Part shown: in pieces, positions 18,788 through 27,882 of the stretch
Numbering within the stretch: the first letter of the stretch is position 1
Layout: every line of letters begins with the position of its first letter
NCBI RefSeq assembly: GCF_030758755.1
Contig: NZ_CP132387.1
Coordinates: forward strand, 124,001-188,000
Reading direction: 5' to 3'
DNA: 64,000 nucleotides
From: Bartonella apihabitans
Lineage (GTDB): Bacteria; Pseudomonadota; Alphaproteobacteria; Rhizobiales; Rhizobiaceae
Position numbers and translations under genes: made by a program
The notes under the pieces: generated by a model
What the model saw: the letters and a program-made list of their open reading frames with translations, nothing else
Told to the model about the DNA's origin: nothing
The model's database searches: none

Positions 18788-19753
18788 TTATGCGACTTTG
18801 TATTTTTGAACTGCTCCCGGCAATTCACTCCATTTCTTATACCATGTATCAAACAGCTTAAGCTGCTTTTCGACAAATCCACGCTGGCTTTCTGTGAGTT
18901 CGTCGGTTTCATTGAAATGGAGCTTATAGGCTTTTTCGCCTTTCAAAACCATCATATATTTGAAAAATAGTACAAGATCGGAACCGGCATCGAATGATGA
19001 AAGAATAGCCAGAGCTTGCTCGAGTTCTTCAGCGCGTTGGCGTGCTTCGACATCTCCCTTTGCGGCGGCTTCACACAGACGGCATAGGTGGATGACTTCT
19101 TTCGGCAAGACATTTCCTATTCCGGTGATTGCGCCTGTGGCACCACAATTGACATAACCATGGACAACTGTTGTATCAACACCGATCATAAGAGAGACAT
19201 TGTCGTCACGGCTTGTAATGTTTTCGGCGGCGTAGAGCATGTCATCAGGCCCGCCGAATTCTTTGAAGCCGATCAGGTTTTTATGTTCTGCCCGTAAAGC
19301 GAAAAAAAGATCGGCGCGCGTAGCAAATCCATAATAGGGGCTGTTATAAATTACGGCAGGAAGGTCGGGAGCTGCCGATAAAATAGCTTTGAAATGGTTC
19401 TTCTGGGCGGACACTACACTACCACGCGAGAGAACGCGCGGAATAACCATCAAACCTTTTGCACCAACCTTCTGGGCATGAGCCGCATGTCTGACCGCAG
19501 TTTTCGTGTTAACCGCACCGGTGCCGACAATGACCGGAATTCCAGCTTTAACCAGGCTTTCAACGCCTTCCATACGTTGTTCATCGGTCAAGAGTGGCCA
19601 GTCGCCCATTGATCCGCAATAGACCACAGCCGACATTCCTGTGGCGATCAGCTCTTTCGCTTTTGCAACAAGAGCAGAAAAATCCGGTGTCCGGTCCTGT
19701 TTGCAAGGCGTCATTAATGCAGGGATGACCCCTGAAAATATACTAGAATCCAT
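18788..19753 (-). CDS. Dihydrodipicolinate-synthase family enzyme, probable 1-pyrroline-4-hydroxy-2-carboxylate deaminase
   Basis: A class I aldolase-fold (beta/alpha)8 enzyme of 321 residues. It shows YCGSMGDWPLL near residue 45, YNSPYYG (the Tyr region of the family) and the Schiff-base lysine in IGFKEFGG. In hydroxyproline clusters this paralogue converts pyrroline-4-hydroxy-2-carboxylate to alpha-ketoglutarate semialdehyde and ammonia. It is the first gene of the minus-strand deaminase-oxidase-epimerase unit and is divergent from a GntR regulator. A ribosome site AAGGGGAA precedes ATG 19753. True DapA is less likely in this context. Confidence 0.87.
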   Translation of the reverse strand: MDSSIFSGVIPALMTPCKQDRTPDFSALVAKAKELIATGMSAVVYCGSMGDWPLLTDEQRMEGVESLVKAGIPVIVGTGAVNTKTAVRHAAHAQKVGAKGLMVIPRVLSRGSVVSAQKNHFKAILSAAPDLPAVIYNSPYYGFATRADLFFALRAEHKNLIGFKEFGGPDDMLYAAENITSRDDNVSLMIGVDTTVVHGYVNCGATGAITGIGNVLPKEVIHLCRLCEAAAKGDVEARQRAEELEQALAILSSFDAGSDLVLFFKYMMVLKGEKAYKLHFNETDELTESQRGFVEKQLKLFDTWYKKWSELPGAVQKYKVA

Positions 19754-19817
19754 AATATTCCCCTTGTTTTGGCGCTTGCGCGGTTCCTTTTCACAAAGCG
19801 ACCGTAAATTTTATTTG

Positions 19818-19904
19818 TTGATATCAAAATTGACAGTGGCATTGATCGCCACAATCACAGATATATTGATAACCACCCAATGTTATGAGGTATTGATATA
19901 TCAA
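19818..19904. promoter_or_regulatory. Palindromic sites between deaminase and GntR genes
   Basis: TTGATATCAA (19818-19827) and TTGATATATCAA (19893-19904) are perfect palindromes in the divergent promoter region. A related half-site GTGATATATTA lies at 19934-19944, just before the regulator start. The core GATATATCA recurs at 21228-21236 upstream of the ABC importer. They are candidate operators of the adjacent GntR protein; this is not proven. Confidence 0.5.
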
Positions 19905-19953
19905 AAAAATATCATATAAAATACGCTTGTCAAGTGATATATTAAAGGTGGAT

Positions 19954-20601
19954 ATGAAAAATATGAAAGTAATGGCGGTCAATGAAAGTCAGGCGGACAT
20001 AGCTTATAGAAGTCTGGAACGCATGATTGTGACATTGGCTCTCGAGCCGGGTATGGTGGTCAATGAACGTGCACTGATCGATGCAACCGGAATGGGGCGC
20101 ACTCCTGTCAGGGAGGCTATACAGCGTTTGGCATTGGAAGGTTTTTTTGAAATTCGCCCCCGTTCAGGAGTTCGTGTTGCCGATCTTGAACCTCAGGACT
20201 TTGCCCGTGTGCTTGACGTACGTCAGGGTATAGAAGTTCTGCTTGCACGGGATGCTGCGCGTTTTGCCGGAGCCGTTGATATTGATCGAATGAAAATGGC
20301 GGCAGAAACTTTGAAAAAGTCGGCTGAAGAAAATGATCCTTATAACTTTTTGGATGCGGACAAGCTTTTTGATGAAACATTGGGCAAAGCCGCAGGCAAT
20401 ATATTTGCAGCTCGGGTTGTCGAACCTTTGCAAACCCATTCCAGACGTTTCTGGTTCCGTCTCTACCGCGGACAGGAAGCTATTATAAACTCTGCCAATG
20501 CACATATTTCACTGATTGAAGGGATTGTCAGCGGTAAGCCGGATGTAGCTGGCAATAGAGCAATGAAACTGATGGAACATTTACGAAAAATGGTCCCGTG
20601 A
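19954..20601 (+). CDS. GntR family (FadR-type) regulator of hydroxyproline catabolism
   Basis: The start is set at ATG 19954 behind AAAGGTGG; the longer TTG start at 19927 has no better signal. The N-terminal winged helix has LALEPGMVVNERAL and MGRTPVREAIQRLALEG (recognition helix), followed by FEIRPRSGVRV. The C-terminal part is an all-helical FCD-type ligand domain. It is divergent from the deaminase-oxidase-epimerase genes and upstream of the importer/AcnX genes, so it is well placed to control both. The inducer is presumably a pathway intermediate. Confidence 0.88.
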   Translation: MKNMKVMAVNESQADIAYRSLERMIVTLALEPGMVVNERALIDATGMGRTPVREAIQRLALEGFFEIRPRSGVRVADLEPQDFARVLDVRQGIEVLLARDAARFAGAVDIDRMKMAAETLKKSAEENDPYNFLDADKLFDETLGKAAGNIFAARVVEPLQTHSRRFWFRLYRGQEAIINSANAHISLIEGIVSGKPDVAGNRAMKLMEHLRKMVP

Positions 20602-21362
20602 TTGCCAGACGATTTTGATTGCCAGACTATTTTGATGCTTAAATCACGCCTCTTATAAAAATCTTATGAGCACTGATATAGGCCAAGCGCTGATCTAAGC
20701 CAAATGTAAGTGAGGCCGATCCCGTCTTCCTTTTCTTTCGCCGGTTCCGTTTCTTTCAATTGATAAAAAAGGGGAGCAGTCGCTGACTTTCTCCCCTGTC
20801 ATTGAAGAGAGACGACACATTTTCAAAATTTACTGCCCTTTGTTCCATTTCGTCGTCAAAAACGGAGCGCAATTCAAAAAAATTTCCGCTTTGATACTAT
20901 TTGACTTCTATGATGATGCGTCCCCACGCCCTTAAAAACTGTGTGGTTTGTAAACTCTTCCTGCTAACGCCACTTTGATATATTTTTCCCAAAAATCTTC
21001 TTTTCGAAGCGGAAAAATTCATTTCATTTTTTTTACAAACAATCTGCAAACGGAATGTTCACTCCACGAGTAATATCAGCGTAACAGTCTGTTTCTATTG
21101 TAAAATTCAATGGTAAATGGTGATTTGTTATTGTTATTTTTTTGCTTTGAAACAAAACAAAAAATTGCGTTTTTACACAAGTTGAAAATTCTTGGTTGCA
21201 CTTTAAAAACAACTGTGATTTTATAGAGATATATCAGTTATAGATCAACAGACAAAACTATATAACATTAATTGGGAACAACCATCATCTGAAATGGTCC
21301 GTCTGGAAGTCTTAATTTGATAGCGAGCGCTAAGTGGGCGATGACAAAATGGGAGCATAGAC
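20602..21362. other. Long intergenic leader of the importer operon
   Basis: About 760 bases with no credible gene. It holds a GC-rich hairpin at 20770-20797 and, close to the binding-protein gene, the GATATATCA element at 21228-21236. The part from 20.85 to 21.25 kb is AT-rich with A/T tracts. The promoter of the ABC operon should lie in its last 200 bases. Confidence 0.5.
20770..20797 (+). terminator. Hairpin, possible terminator after GntR gene
   Basis: Arms AGGGGAG (20770-20776) and CTCCCCT (20791-20797) enclose a 14-nt loop. There is no good T-run on the plus side; on the minus side it is followed by TTTTTT, so the direction of action is uncertain. Confidence 0.35.
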
Positions 21363-22175
21363 ATGAAAAACATCACACGCATTTCCGCTATGGGTTTAGC
21401 TTTGGCTACCGGTTTCACATGTGAGGCTTTGGCAGATAAAGTCGACGACATTATCAGTGCCGGAACGTTACGTTGTGCCGTAACGCTTGATTTTGCTCCC
21501 ATGGGGTCACGTGATGCAAATAATCAACCGATCGGTTTTGATGTTGATTATTGTAACGATTTGGGCAAAGCCCTCGGCGTTAAAACCGAGATTGTGGAAA
21601 CGCCTTTTCCTGATCGGGTGCCTGCTTTAATGTCGGATCGGGCCGATGTTGTTATCGCTTCGACATCGGACACACTTGAAAGAGCGAAAGTCGTCGGTTT
21701 TTCCATACCTTATATGGTCAACCGCATGATCGTGCTCACAAGAAAGAATACAGGTATCTCTTCTTATGAGGATTTGAAGGGTAAGAAACTCGGTGATACC
21801 GCTAGCACCTATGAAGAGGGAAAACTCAAAGCCGACATTGAAAAATGGGGTGGTGGCAGCTATAGCTCTTACCAATCACAAAACGATACAATTCTTGCTG
21901 TCGCACAAGGGCATATTGATGCAACTGTCTTGACCGAAAGCGTTGCGCAACTTGCTATCAATTCAGGTAATTATCCCGATCTCGTCATAACCGGTGTAGC
22001 ACCTTATATTCCGGACTATTACGCCATTGCGACAAAACGTGACGAATACGGTTTTATCAATTATCTTAACCTTTTTGTTCACCAGCAAGTACGCACCGGT
22101 CGTTATGCCGAACTTTATAAAAAGTGGTTCAAGAACGAACCTGTCGATCTTACAATACCGCTTGTCTATCGTTGA
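21363..22175 (+). CDS. Amino-acid ABC transporter substrate-binding protein (probable hydroxyproline)
   Basis: Periplasmic solute-binding protein, family 3 (SBP_bac_3), 270 residues. The signal peptide (1-24) ends TCEALA. Family elements include GTLRCAVTLDFAPMGS, IGFDVDYCNDLGKALG, RADVVIASTSDTLERAK and a C-terminal RTGRYAELYKKWF. It is followed by an aconitase-X gene, two permeases and an ATPase in the same direction, which makes a polar amino-acid importer. Because the operon encodes a cis-3-hydroxyproline dehydratase and sits beside the 4-hydroxyproline genes, hydroxyproline isomers are the likely ligands (inference). Confidence 0.85.
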   Translation: MKNITRISAMGLALATGFTCEALADKVDDIISAGTLRCAVTLDFAPMGSRDANNQPIGFDVDYCNDLGKALGVKTEIVETPFPDRVPALMSDRADVVIASTSDTLERAKVVGFSIPYMVNRMIVLTRKNTGISSYEDLKGKKLGDTASTYEEGKLKADIEKWGGGSYSSYQSQNDTILAVAQGHIDATVLTESVAQLAINSGNYPDLVITGVAPYIPDYYAIATKRDEYGFINYLNLFVHQQVRTGRYAELYKKWFKNEPVDLTIPLVYR

Positions 22176-22355
22176 ACTGCCAGTCTAGCGTTGAACTATT
22201 AGTCTATTGATAAACGGTTAGTCTCTCGCTGATCGAAACGCGAAAAAGGACGAGTGGTCAAACACTCGTCCGGAAATAATCAATGAAATTTTGTGAATGA
22301 AGAGAATTGATGGGGCTTCTCATCTTTACTCCGGATTACTGTCCAGGACATTCTG

Positions 22356-24170
22356 ATGCAAGGATCACTCCAATATCCAGACCCGACTTTTATTTCGGGA
22401 ACAACCTATATTGATGGGGGTGCTTGTGGTGAGGTTCTCTATACAGAAACGCCATTAAGTTTTTGGGGCGGGATAGATCCTCGGACAGGGAAAGTGATTG
22501 ATAATCATCATCCGCTTTCGGGCCAATCTATATCGGGCAAGATATTTGTTCTGCCATCCGGGCGTGGTTCATGTACGGGGAGCTCTATTGTTCTGGAACT
22601 GCTTCTTAACGGTAAAGCACCTGCGGCACTTATTCTCTCTGAAATGGATAGTATATTATTGGCTGGCGTTCTCGTTGCCAAAATTTTCTTTGGCCATTCT
22701 CTTCCGGTAATGGTGGTTCAAAAAGCAAAGTTTCAACGCATTGCCGCAATGGAACGGGTCAAGCTTTGCCATGATGGATTGATGGCAGCCGGAGAGGCTG
22801 ATGAGGAAAATGGTCATCCCGAAGAACTTTCGCTTACAGAATTTCCGTCACTTGATCTGACATCTTATGACGAAGAATTGCTTTCGGGAAAACATGGCGA
22901 AGCTGCTCGACTTGCCATGACAGTTATTTGTAAAATGGCTGTTTTTCAAAATGCAAAATCTCTCATCAATGTGCAACAAGCACATATTGACGCCTGTATT
23001 TATACCGGCAAAGGCGCGCTCGCTTTTTCGGAAAAGCTGAAAATGCTTGATGCCAGAGTGGCCGTTCCGACAACGCTGAATGCTATTTCAATTGATCTTC
23101 AAAATAGAAGCCGTCAGCCGGTTCCAGAAAAGATTGCCGTTCCGGCGAAACGTCTTGCCGAAAATTATTTGGCAATCGGAGCCGAGGAAAGCTTCACTTG
23201 TGCTCCGTATCTGCTTTGTTCCGCCCCGTTGAAAGGGCAGGAAATCGGTTGGGCAGAATCGAATGCAGTAGTTTTTGCCAATAGTATTATCGGGGCTCAT
23301 AGCCAAAAAAATCCGGACTTTATGGATGCTTGTATTGCAATTACCGGACGCGCACCGAAGACAGGATGCCATATAAAAGCCAACAGGATGCCAACCATCC
23401 GAATTATTGTTGAAAAGCCGGACGTTATTGATGACTCTTTCTATCCTTTGCTTGGCTACCAGATAGGGCTGATTTCGGGTTCTCATATACCTTTGATCAA
23501 CGGTTTATCCGGACTTCATCCAAATCGGGATCATTTGAAAGCAATGTCTGCGGCATTCGCCACAACCTCTGCAGCTCCGATGTTTCATATTGAAGGTATA
23601 ACAGCAGAAATTTCGGATAATCGCGATTGGCTTGACCTTGATTTGGAAACTTTTCGCATCGGGCGGGAAGATCTATTAGAGGCATGGCATGTTCTGAACG
23701 GGAATGCGGACAATAAAAATGCCGATAATGAACCGGCGTATGACGAAATCGATCTTGTAGCACTCGGCAATCCCCATTTTTCGCTCGAAGAAGCACTCCT
23801 CCTTGCAAAACTTTGTCAAAACAAAACCAGATCTCGCAATACAGGTCTTTACATTACTATGGGCCGGCATTGTTTATCAGAACTTCAAAAGCATCAATCT
23901 TTCCAAATTCTCAAAGACTTTGGTACCACAATCATAACAGATACATGTTGGTGCATGATTGGTGCGCCAATTATCAAGAATAATCATAAAACTATTCTTA
24001 CAAATTCAGGGAAATATGCCCATTACGGAGCAGGATTGACAAAATGCGCTATGCGCTTTTCCGATCTTGCCAATTGCGTTCAAGCGGCAGTCGAAGGGAA
24101 ATTTGAAGTAAAACCACCGTATTGGCTTACGGGTCATGGAAACGAAAGTAAAAGCCATGTTCAATTATAA
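22356..24170 (+). CDS. Aconitase X, fused small+large domains; probable cis-3-hydroxy-L-proline dehydratase
   Basis: A 604-residue single chain joining the AcnX small domain (DUF126; GKIFVLPSGRGSCTGS at about 62-77) to the large AcnX domain (DUF521; from about 160, with INVQQAHIDACIYTGKGAL and VPTTLNAISID). Cysteines suited to Fe-S or metal binding occur in SCTG, FTCAPYLLCSAP and TDTCWCMIGAP. AcnX proteins of this kind dehydrate cis-3-hydroxy-L-proline to pyrroline-2-carboxylate in hydroxyproline-using bacteria; another branch acts on mevalonate phosphate. The bacterial operon context with an amino-acid importer favours the hydroxyproline activity. The end overlaps the following permease start. 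Confidence 0.85.
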   Translation: MQGSLQYPDPTFISGTTYIDGGACGEVLYTETPLSFWGGIDPRTGKVIDNHHPLSGQSISGKIFVLPSGRGSCTGSSIVLELLLNGKAPAALILSEMDSILLAGVLVAKIFFGHSLPVMVVQKAKFQRIAAMERVKLCHDGLMAAGEADEENGHPEELSLTEFPSLDLTSYDEELLSGKHGEAARLAMTVICKMAVFQNAKSLINVQQAHIDACIYTGKGALAFSEKLKMLDARVAVPTTLNAISIDLQNRSRQPVPEKIAVPAKRLAENYLAIGAEESFTCAPYLLCSAPLKGQEIGWAESNAVVFANSIIGAHSQKNPDFMDACIAITGRAPKTGCHIKANRMPTIRIIVEKPDVIDDSFYPLLGYQIGLISGSHIPLINGLSGLHPNRDHLKAMSAAFATTSAAPMFHIEGITAEISDNRDWLDLDLETFRIGREDLLEAWHVLNGNADNKNADNEPAYDEIDLVALGNPHFSLEEALLLAKLCQNKTRSRNTGLYITMGRHCLSELQKHQSFQILKDFGTTIITDTCWCMIGAPIIKNNHKTILTNSGKYAHYGAGLTKCAMRFSDLANCVQAAVEGKFEVKPPYWLTGHGNESKSHVQL

Positions 24171-24821
24171 ATTCCAGTGGGGTACAGTTTGGCAACATAT
24201 CAACCAGCTTCTGGCAGGAGCGTGGGTTAGCCTTTATACAACAGCCATTTGTATGGTCTTATCGATCCTCATAGGGCTGGTTCTGTTGGTTATGAGGCGC
24301 TCTGCCAATCGTCCACTTAAGGCAATCGCCATCACCTGGATATCGATTGCCCGCAATACCCCGGCGCTTTTACAGCTTTATTTTCTATATTTCGGTTTTG
24401 GTGCATTCGGTATTTTTATCTCGTCTTGGTGGGCTTTATTGATTGGTATAACGTTTAACAGTGCCGGATATTTGGCAGAAAATTTCCGTGGTGGTTTGCA
24501 AGCCGTTCCCGAAACACAGACACGCGCTGCCCGTTCATTGGGAATGACAGCCTTTCAGTCCTTTCATCTTGTCGTGGTTCCCCAACTTCTGCGAGTTGTC
24601 TACTATCCGTTGACCAATCAGTTGATTTGGCCCTTCTGATGACATCGCTCGGTGTTGTTGTCGGATTGGACAAGGATTTGATGGCTGTTACTAAAACTTT
24701 GGCCGACTCTTCCTACCGCACATTCGAATATTTCTTTGCCGCTGCAGTCATTTATTACATCATGTCAAAAATGCTGCTTATCCTCGCCAGATTATCGGCA
24801 TGGAAAATTCTAAGATATTGA
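24157..24821 (+). pseudogene. Amino-acid ABC transporter permease 1, one frameshift
   Basis: HisM/GlnP-type inner-membrane permease of about 222 residues. The likely start is ATG 24157 (MFNYKFQW); ATG 24136 is also in frame. Both overlap the AcnX gene. The first frame covers helices up to the EAA loop (ETQTRAARSLGMTAFQSF) and ends LTNQLIWPF. The remainder (LLMTSLGVVVGLDKDL...) is in the +2 frame. A single additional G in the GGCCC at 24629-24633 gives LIWALLMTSLG, the expected uninterrupted helix. Recent mutation or sequence error; without repair the last third is lost. Confidence 0.8.
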
Positions 24822-24834
24822 TGGAGAGGGACAG

Positions 24835-25485
24835 ATGTTTACGACAAAACTAACCTGGAGCGATCTTGTCTATCTTTCAAATGGTGCTCTTGTCACGATA
24901 GAACTGACTGTGGCGGCCATGGCTATCGGTACGGTTTTAGGCATTATATTCGGTTTCATTCGCGCTGGAATGCCGAAAATATCCATGCCGCTAGCGTGGT
25001 TTCTGGACATTCCCCGTTGTGTACCGTTACCAATACAATTTGTCTTGTTCAATTCTTTCAAGACTGTTATCGGCATTAAATGGAGTGCTTTTACGGTTGC
25101 CTGCTTTGTGCTCGGCCTTTACACGGCTTCTTATTGCACCGAAGTTGTGCGGGGGGGCATTTTGGCCGTGCCGGGAAATTTGCGTAGGGCGAGCCGTTCT
25201 CTTGGTTTGAGCTGGTGGCAGGATGTTTTTTATATCGTCATACCGCTTGCGGTCAGAGTAGGCTTTTCCGGTTGGCTCAATCTTACTCTTTCGGTCATGA
25301 AAGATACCTCTCTGGTTTTCTGGATAGGAATTATCGAGCTGCTCCGCGCATCCCAACAATTGAATATAAGATTGAACGAGCCATTCGTAATCTTCTTCCT
25401 CGCAGGGATTTTTTATTACGTCATTAGTTGGGTGGTTTCCAACTTTGGTTCGCGTTTTGAAAATAAATGGGTGATAAATGATTGA
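24835..25485 (+). CDS. Amino-acid ABC transporter permease 2
   Basis: Polar amino-acid permease (HisMQ type), 216 residues, five or so membrane helices. The conserved cytoplasmic loop reads EVVRGGILAVPGNLRRASRSLGLSWWQ and is intact. It pairs with the frameshifted permease upstream to form the heterodimeric channel. A GGAGAGGGA ribosome site lies close before ATG 24835. The stop overlaps the ATPase start by 8 nt. Confidence 0.9.
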   Translation: MFTTKLTWSDLVYLSNGALVTIELTVAAMAIGTVLGIIFGFIRAGMPKISMPLAWFLDIPRCVPLPIQFVLFNSFKTVIGIKWSAFTVACFVLGLYTASYCTEVVRGGILAVPGNLRRASRSLGLSWWQDVFYIVIPLAVRVGFSGWLNLTLSVMKDTSLVFWIGIIELLRASQQLNIRLNEPFVIFFLAGIFYYVISWVVSNFGSRFENKWVIND

Positions 25486-26200
25486 GATTGATAATGTTCA
25501 TAAATCCTTTGGTGCCTTGAAGGTTCTCAAAGGCGTTTCAATGACTGTTAACAAAGGTGAAGTTGTTTCCATTATCGGCGGTTCGGGATCCGGAAAGTCG
25601 ACACTGTTGATGTGTATTAACGGTCTTGAAAAAATTGATAGCGGAGCGATCAAAGTCGACGGTACGGATGTATTTTCTCCATCTACCAACCTTGACAAAT
25701 TAAGACAGAAAATCGGCATTGTTTTTCAGCAATGGAATGCATTCCCGCATTTGACTGTTATAGAGAATGTTTCATTGGCTCCTCGTAAAGTCCTGAAAAT
25801 GTCAAAAGAACAGGCAAGGGAAATTGCCATCAAACAATTGGAACATGTCGGTTTGGGGCAAAAGCTTGATGTCTATCCGAATAAACTGTCCGGTGGACAA
25901 CAACAGCGTATGGCGATTGCCCGTGCACTTGCCATGTCACCGGATTATATGCTTTTCGATGAGGCAACCTCCGCTCTTGACCCGCAACTTGTTGGCGAGG
26001 TTTTGGATACTATGCGCCTGCTTGCAGAAGAAGGAATGACAATGGTTCTTGTTACCCATGAAATTTCCTTTGCAAGAGATGTTTCGAACCGCGTGGCTTT
26101 TTTCCACCAAGGCCAAATCCACGAAATCGGTACGCCTGACGAGGTCATCAGAAATCCACAACGTCCGGAAACAGTCGCTTTTCTCCAGTCTGTTCGCTAA
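25478..26200 (+). CDS. Amino-acid ABC transporter ATP-binding protein
   Basis: GlnQ/HisP-like ATPase of 240 residues. Walker A GGSGSGKST (34-42), Q-loop VFQQWNAFPH, signature LSGGQQQR and Walker B YMLFDEATSALD are all complete, as is the switch His in LVTHEISFA. It powers the importer of 21.4-25.5 kb. Last gene of the operon; a hairpin follows about 70 bases downstream. Confidence 0.93.
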   Translation: MIEIDNVHKSFGALKVLKGVSMTVNKGEVVSIIGGSGSGKSTLLMCINGLEKIDSGAIKVDGTDVFSPSTNLDKLRQKIGIVFQQWNAFPHLTVIENVSLAPRKVLKMSKEQAREIAIKQLEHVGLGQKLDVYPNKLSGGQQQRMAIARALAMSPDYMLFDEATSALDPQLVGEVLDTMRLLAEEGMTMVLVTHEISFARDVSNRVAFFHQGQIHEIGTPDEVIRNPQRPETVAFLQSVR

Positions 26201-26266
26201 TGATGACATTATAAAGATATGCTTGAAAAAACATATCGATTGTTACCCGAGAGAATTTATCTTTCA

Positions 26267-26313
26267 GGAAAATTTAGCTTGCGAAAAACATAAATTCGCA
26301 AGTAAAAATTTTC
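26267..26313 (+). terminator. Probable intrinsic terminator of the importer operon
   Basis: Arms CTTGCGAA (26278-26285) and TTCGCAAG (26295-26302) form a perfect 8-bp stem with a 9-nt loop. It is extended by AAAATTT/AAATTTT pairing and followed by TTTTC. It lies directly after the ATPase gene. Confidence 0.55.
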
Positions 26314-26716
26314 TTATATGCTAAAATAATTCATATGTTCTTATGTTATTTATATATTATTATTTTTAATATAAATAAAAATAGAAAATTAAATTGATAA
26401 TTTTATTAATATTTTTATCGATTTCACTTAAAAATAAAATGGTAAAAAATATTGTTTTTCTGTGGAATGTAAAGATTTCCTGTCATCCATATTTTTCTAT
26501 AAGCGTATTCATCTTTTAACATTATCTCTCACAGTAACTGGGAGAGACAAGTTTAGAGCTGCATAGAGCATGAATATAAGGGCAGTTGATTTAAATTTAT
26601 AAGCCTTTGATCAAAGCCCTGTCTTATCATTAGTCTATTTTCCAAACCTTTCCGCAAAATGAGGCAGGTTTCGTCATCAAAAACTTTATGTGGTGTCGGA
26701 AGCTTTGATGGATAAA
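26314..26716. other. AT-rich intergenic region
   Basis: About 400 bases between the ABC terminator and the convergent monooxygenase-fold gene. The first half is almost pure A/T. No gene, repeat or RNA is recognisable. Confidence 0.4.
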
Positions 26717-27064
26717 TCAAATTTGCATGTCTGCTTTTTCAAAGCTGTAGTCACGTTCTACTTTTGCAACGCGGATGACGTAATGCGAGTAAAATATTTC
26801 CCGACCGAGTTTCTGGGCAAGTTTATGGTCGACATTTGCTTTCCAAGCCTCCATGCTCGCTTCATCTTTCCAGAACGAGTTGGTAATGCCGAAACCATCA
26901 GCGCTACGAGCACTTTCAGCACCAAGACAACCCGGTTGCTGTAATGCCAGTTCTTCCATAGCTTTTGCCATTTCTGCGTAACCATTGTCTCCTTCTGTCC
27001 TTCGGGATGAAAAAGCAACAATGTAATAGGGAGGAATGGGCGTTTTTGAAAAAAACTTCGTCAT
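26717..27064 (-). CDS. Antibiotic biosynthesis monooxygenase (ABM)-fold protein
   Basis: A 115-residue small protein with the dimeric alpha/beta barrel pattern of ABM-domain proteins: YYIVAFSSRR, a helix YAEMAKAMEELALQQPGCLG, ESARSADGFGITNSFWKDE, and WKANVDHKLAQKLGRE. Such proteins are cofactor-poor oxygenases or stress proteins (YgiN, YhgC-like). It stands alone, convergent with the ABC operon, and the specific substrate is unknown. Confidence 0.78.
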   Translation of the reverse strand: MTKFFSKTPIPPYYIVAFSSRRTEGDNGYAEMAKAMEELALQQPGCLGAESARSADGFGITNSFWKDEASMEAWKANVDHKLAQKLGREIFYSHYVIRVAKVERDYSFEKADMQI

Positions 27065-27882
27065 TTGAAATTTCCTTGACGCGAATAAGTTTTAATAGGT
27101 CAAATCTCTTGTTTATACTTTTTTCTATCATTTATTTTGCCGGGAATGGAAGCGGCTCTTGTTTGTTTTTGACCGTTATGACGTGTGTCCTGTTTGTGAT
27201 TAAAAAGGAATTGAAGTAAGGTTCAGAACATTAATCTTTTTGTCCTCAAGCGACGAAGATTGTTTAGGAAAGGACATATTCGTGGCTGGTCGCATACGAT
27301 TTTTGTCAATATGATCGTTGGAGATGTTTTTAACTGCAGCTCTGGAATGCGAACTGTATAAACAATGACGAATGGTAATTCTTTTGGAAAACATGAGCTA
27401 TATTTAAACAATCGATACCTAACGGTTTTTACGACATCAGATGCGTTTGATGCCAAGTCTACTTTGAGATTGCGGAACTTCATTTTCTATCCAAGCTAAT
27501 CAAGCAAAAGGGTAAGTACAGACTACTGTAAAATTTTCCGTTCTGGTCGCAGTGTGCTTTATTGCCGGATTATATGTTTTCTTTTTCAAGTTGAAATGCA
27601 ATTGCTTTGAATTTTTCTGCTTTTATTCGATATGGCTCAAGCTGTAACTAATCCAAAGCGGAAAGACTGTTTCAGACCTATAAATTTCTTGCAATCCTGT
27701 TTTTCTTCATTTTTTCTCATTACAGCTCATAACTGCTTGACCAAACGGGCGCAGCAATTTGTTTTTGTGCGGTATTCTGATTGTGAAATTTATTGCAAGC
27801 AGAAAAATGTTATTTGATGTTCTTGATGTTGATTTTATTAACAAAAATACGGTCTAATCCCAATATTGCTAACATTTTGACG
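27065..27882. other. Gene-poor intergenic region
   Basis: About 820 bases. The longest frames (27223-27483 and 27200-27394, minus strand, overlapping) have no recognisable family and no clear ribosome site; their joint reading may be a broken small gene. Nothing else is supported. Confidence 0.35.

Noticed and set aside
27223-27483. 86-codon frame with a faint ParE/RelE-like FPFVIVY pattern
   Set aside because: Likeness is too weak; conserved toxin residues and a partner antitoxin are not seen.
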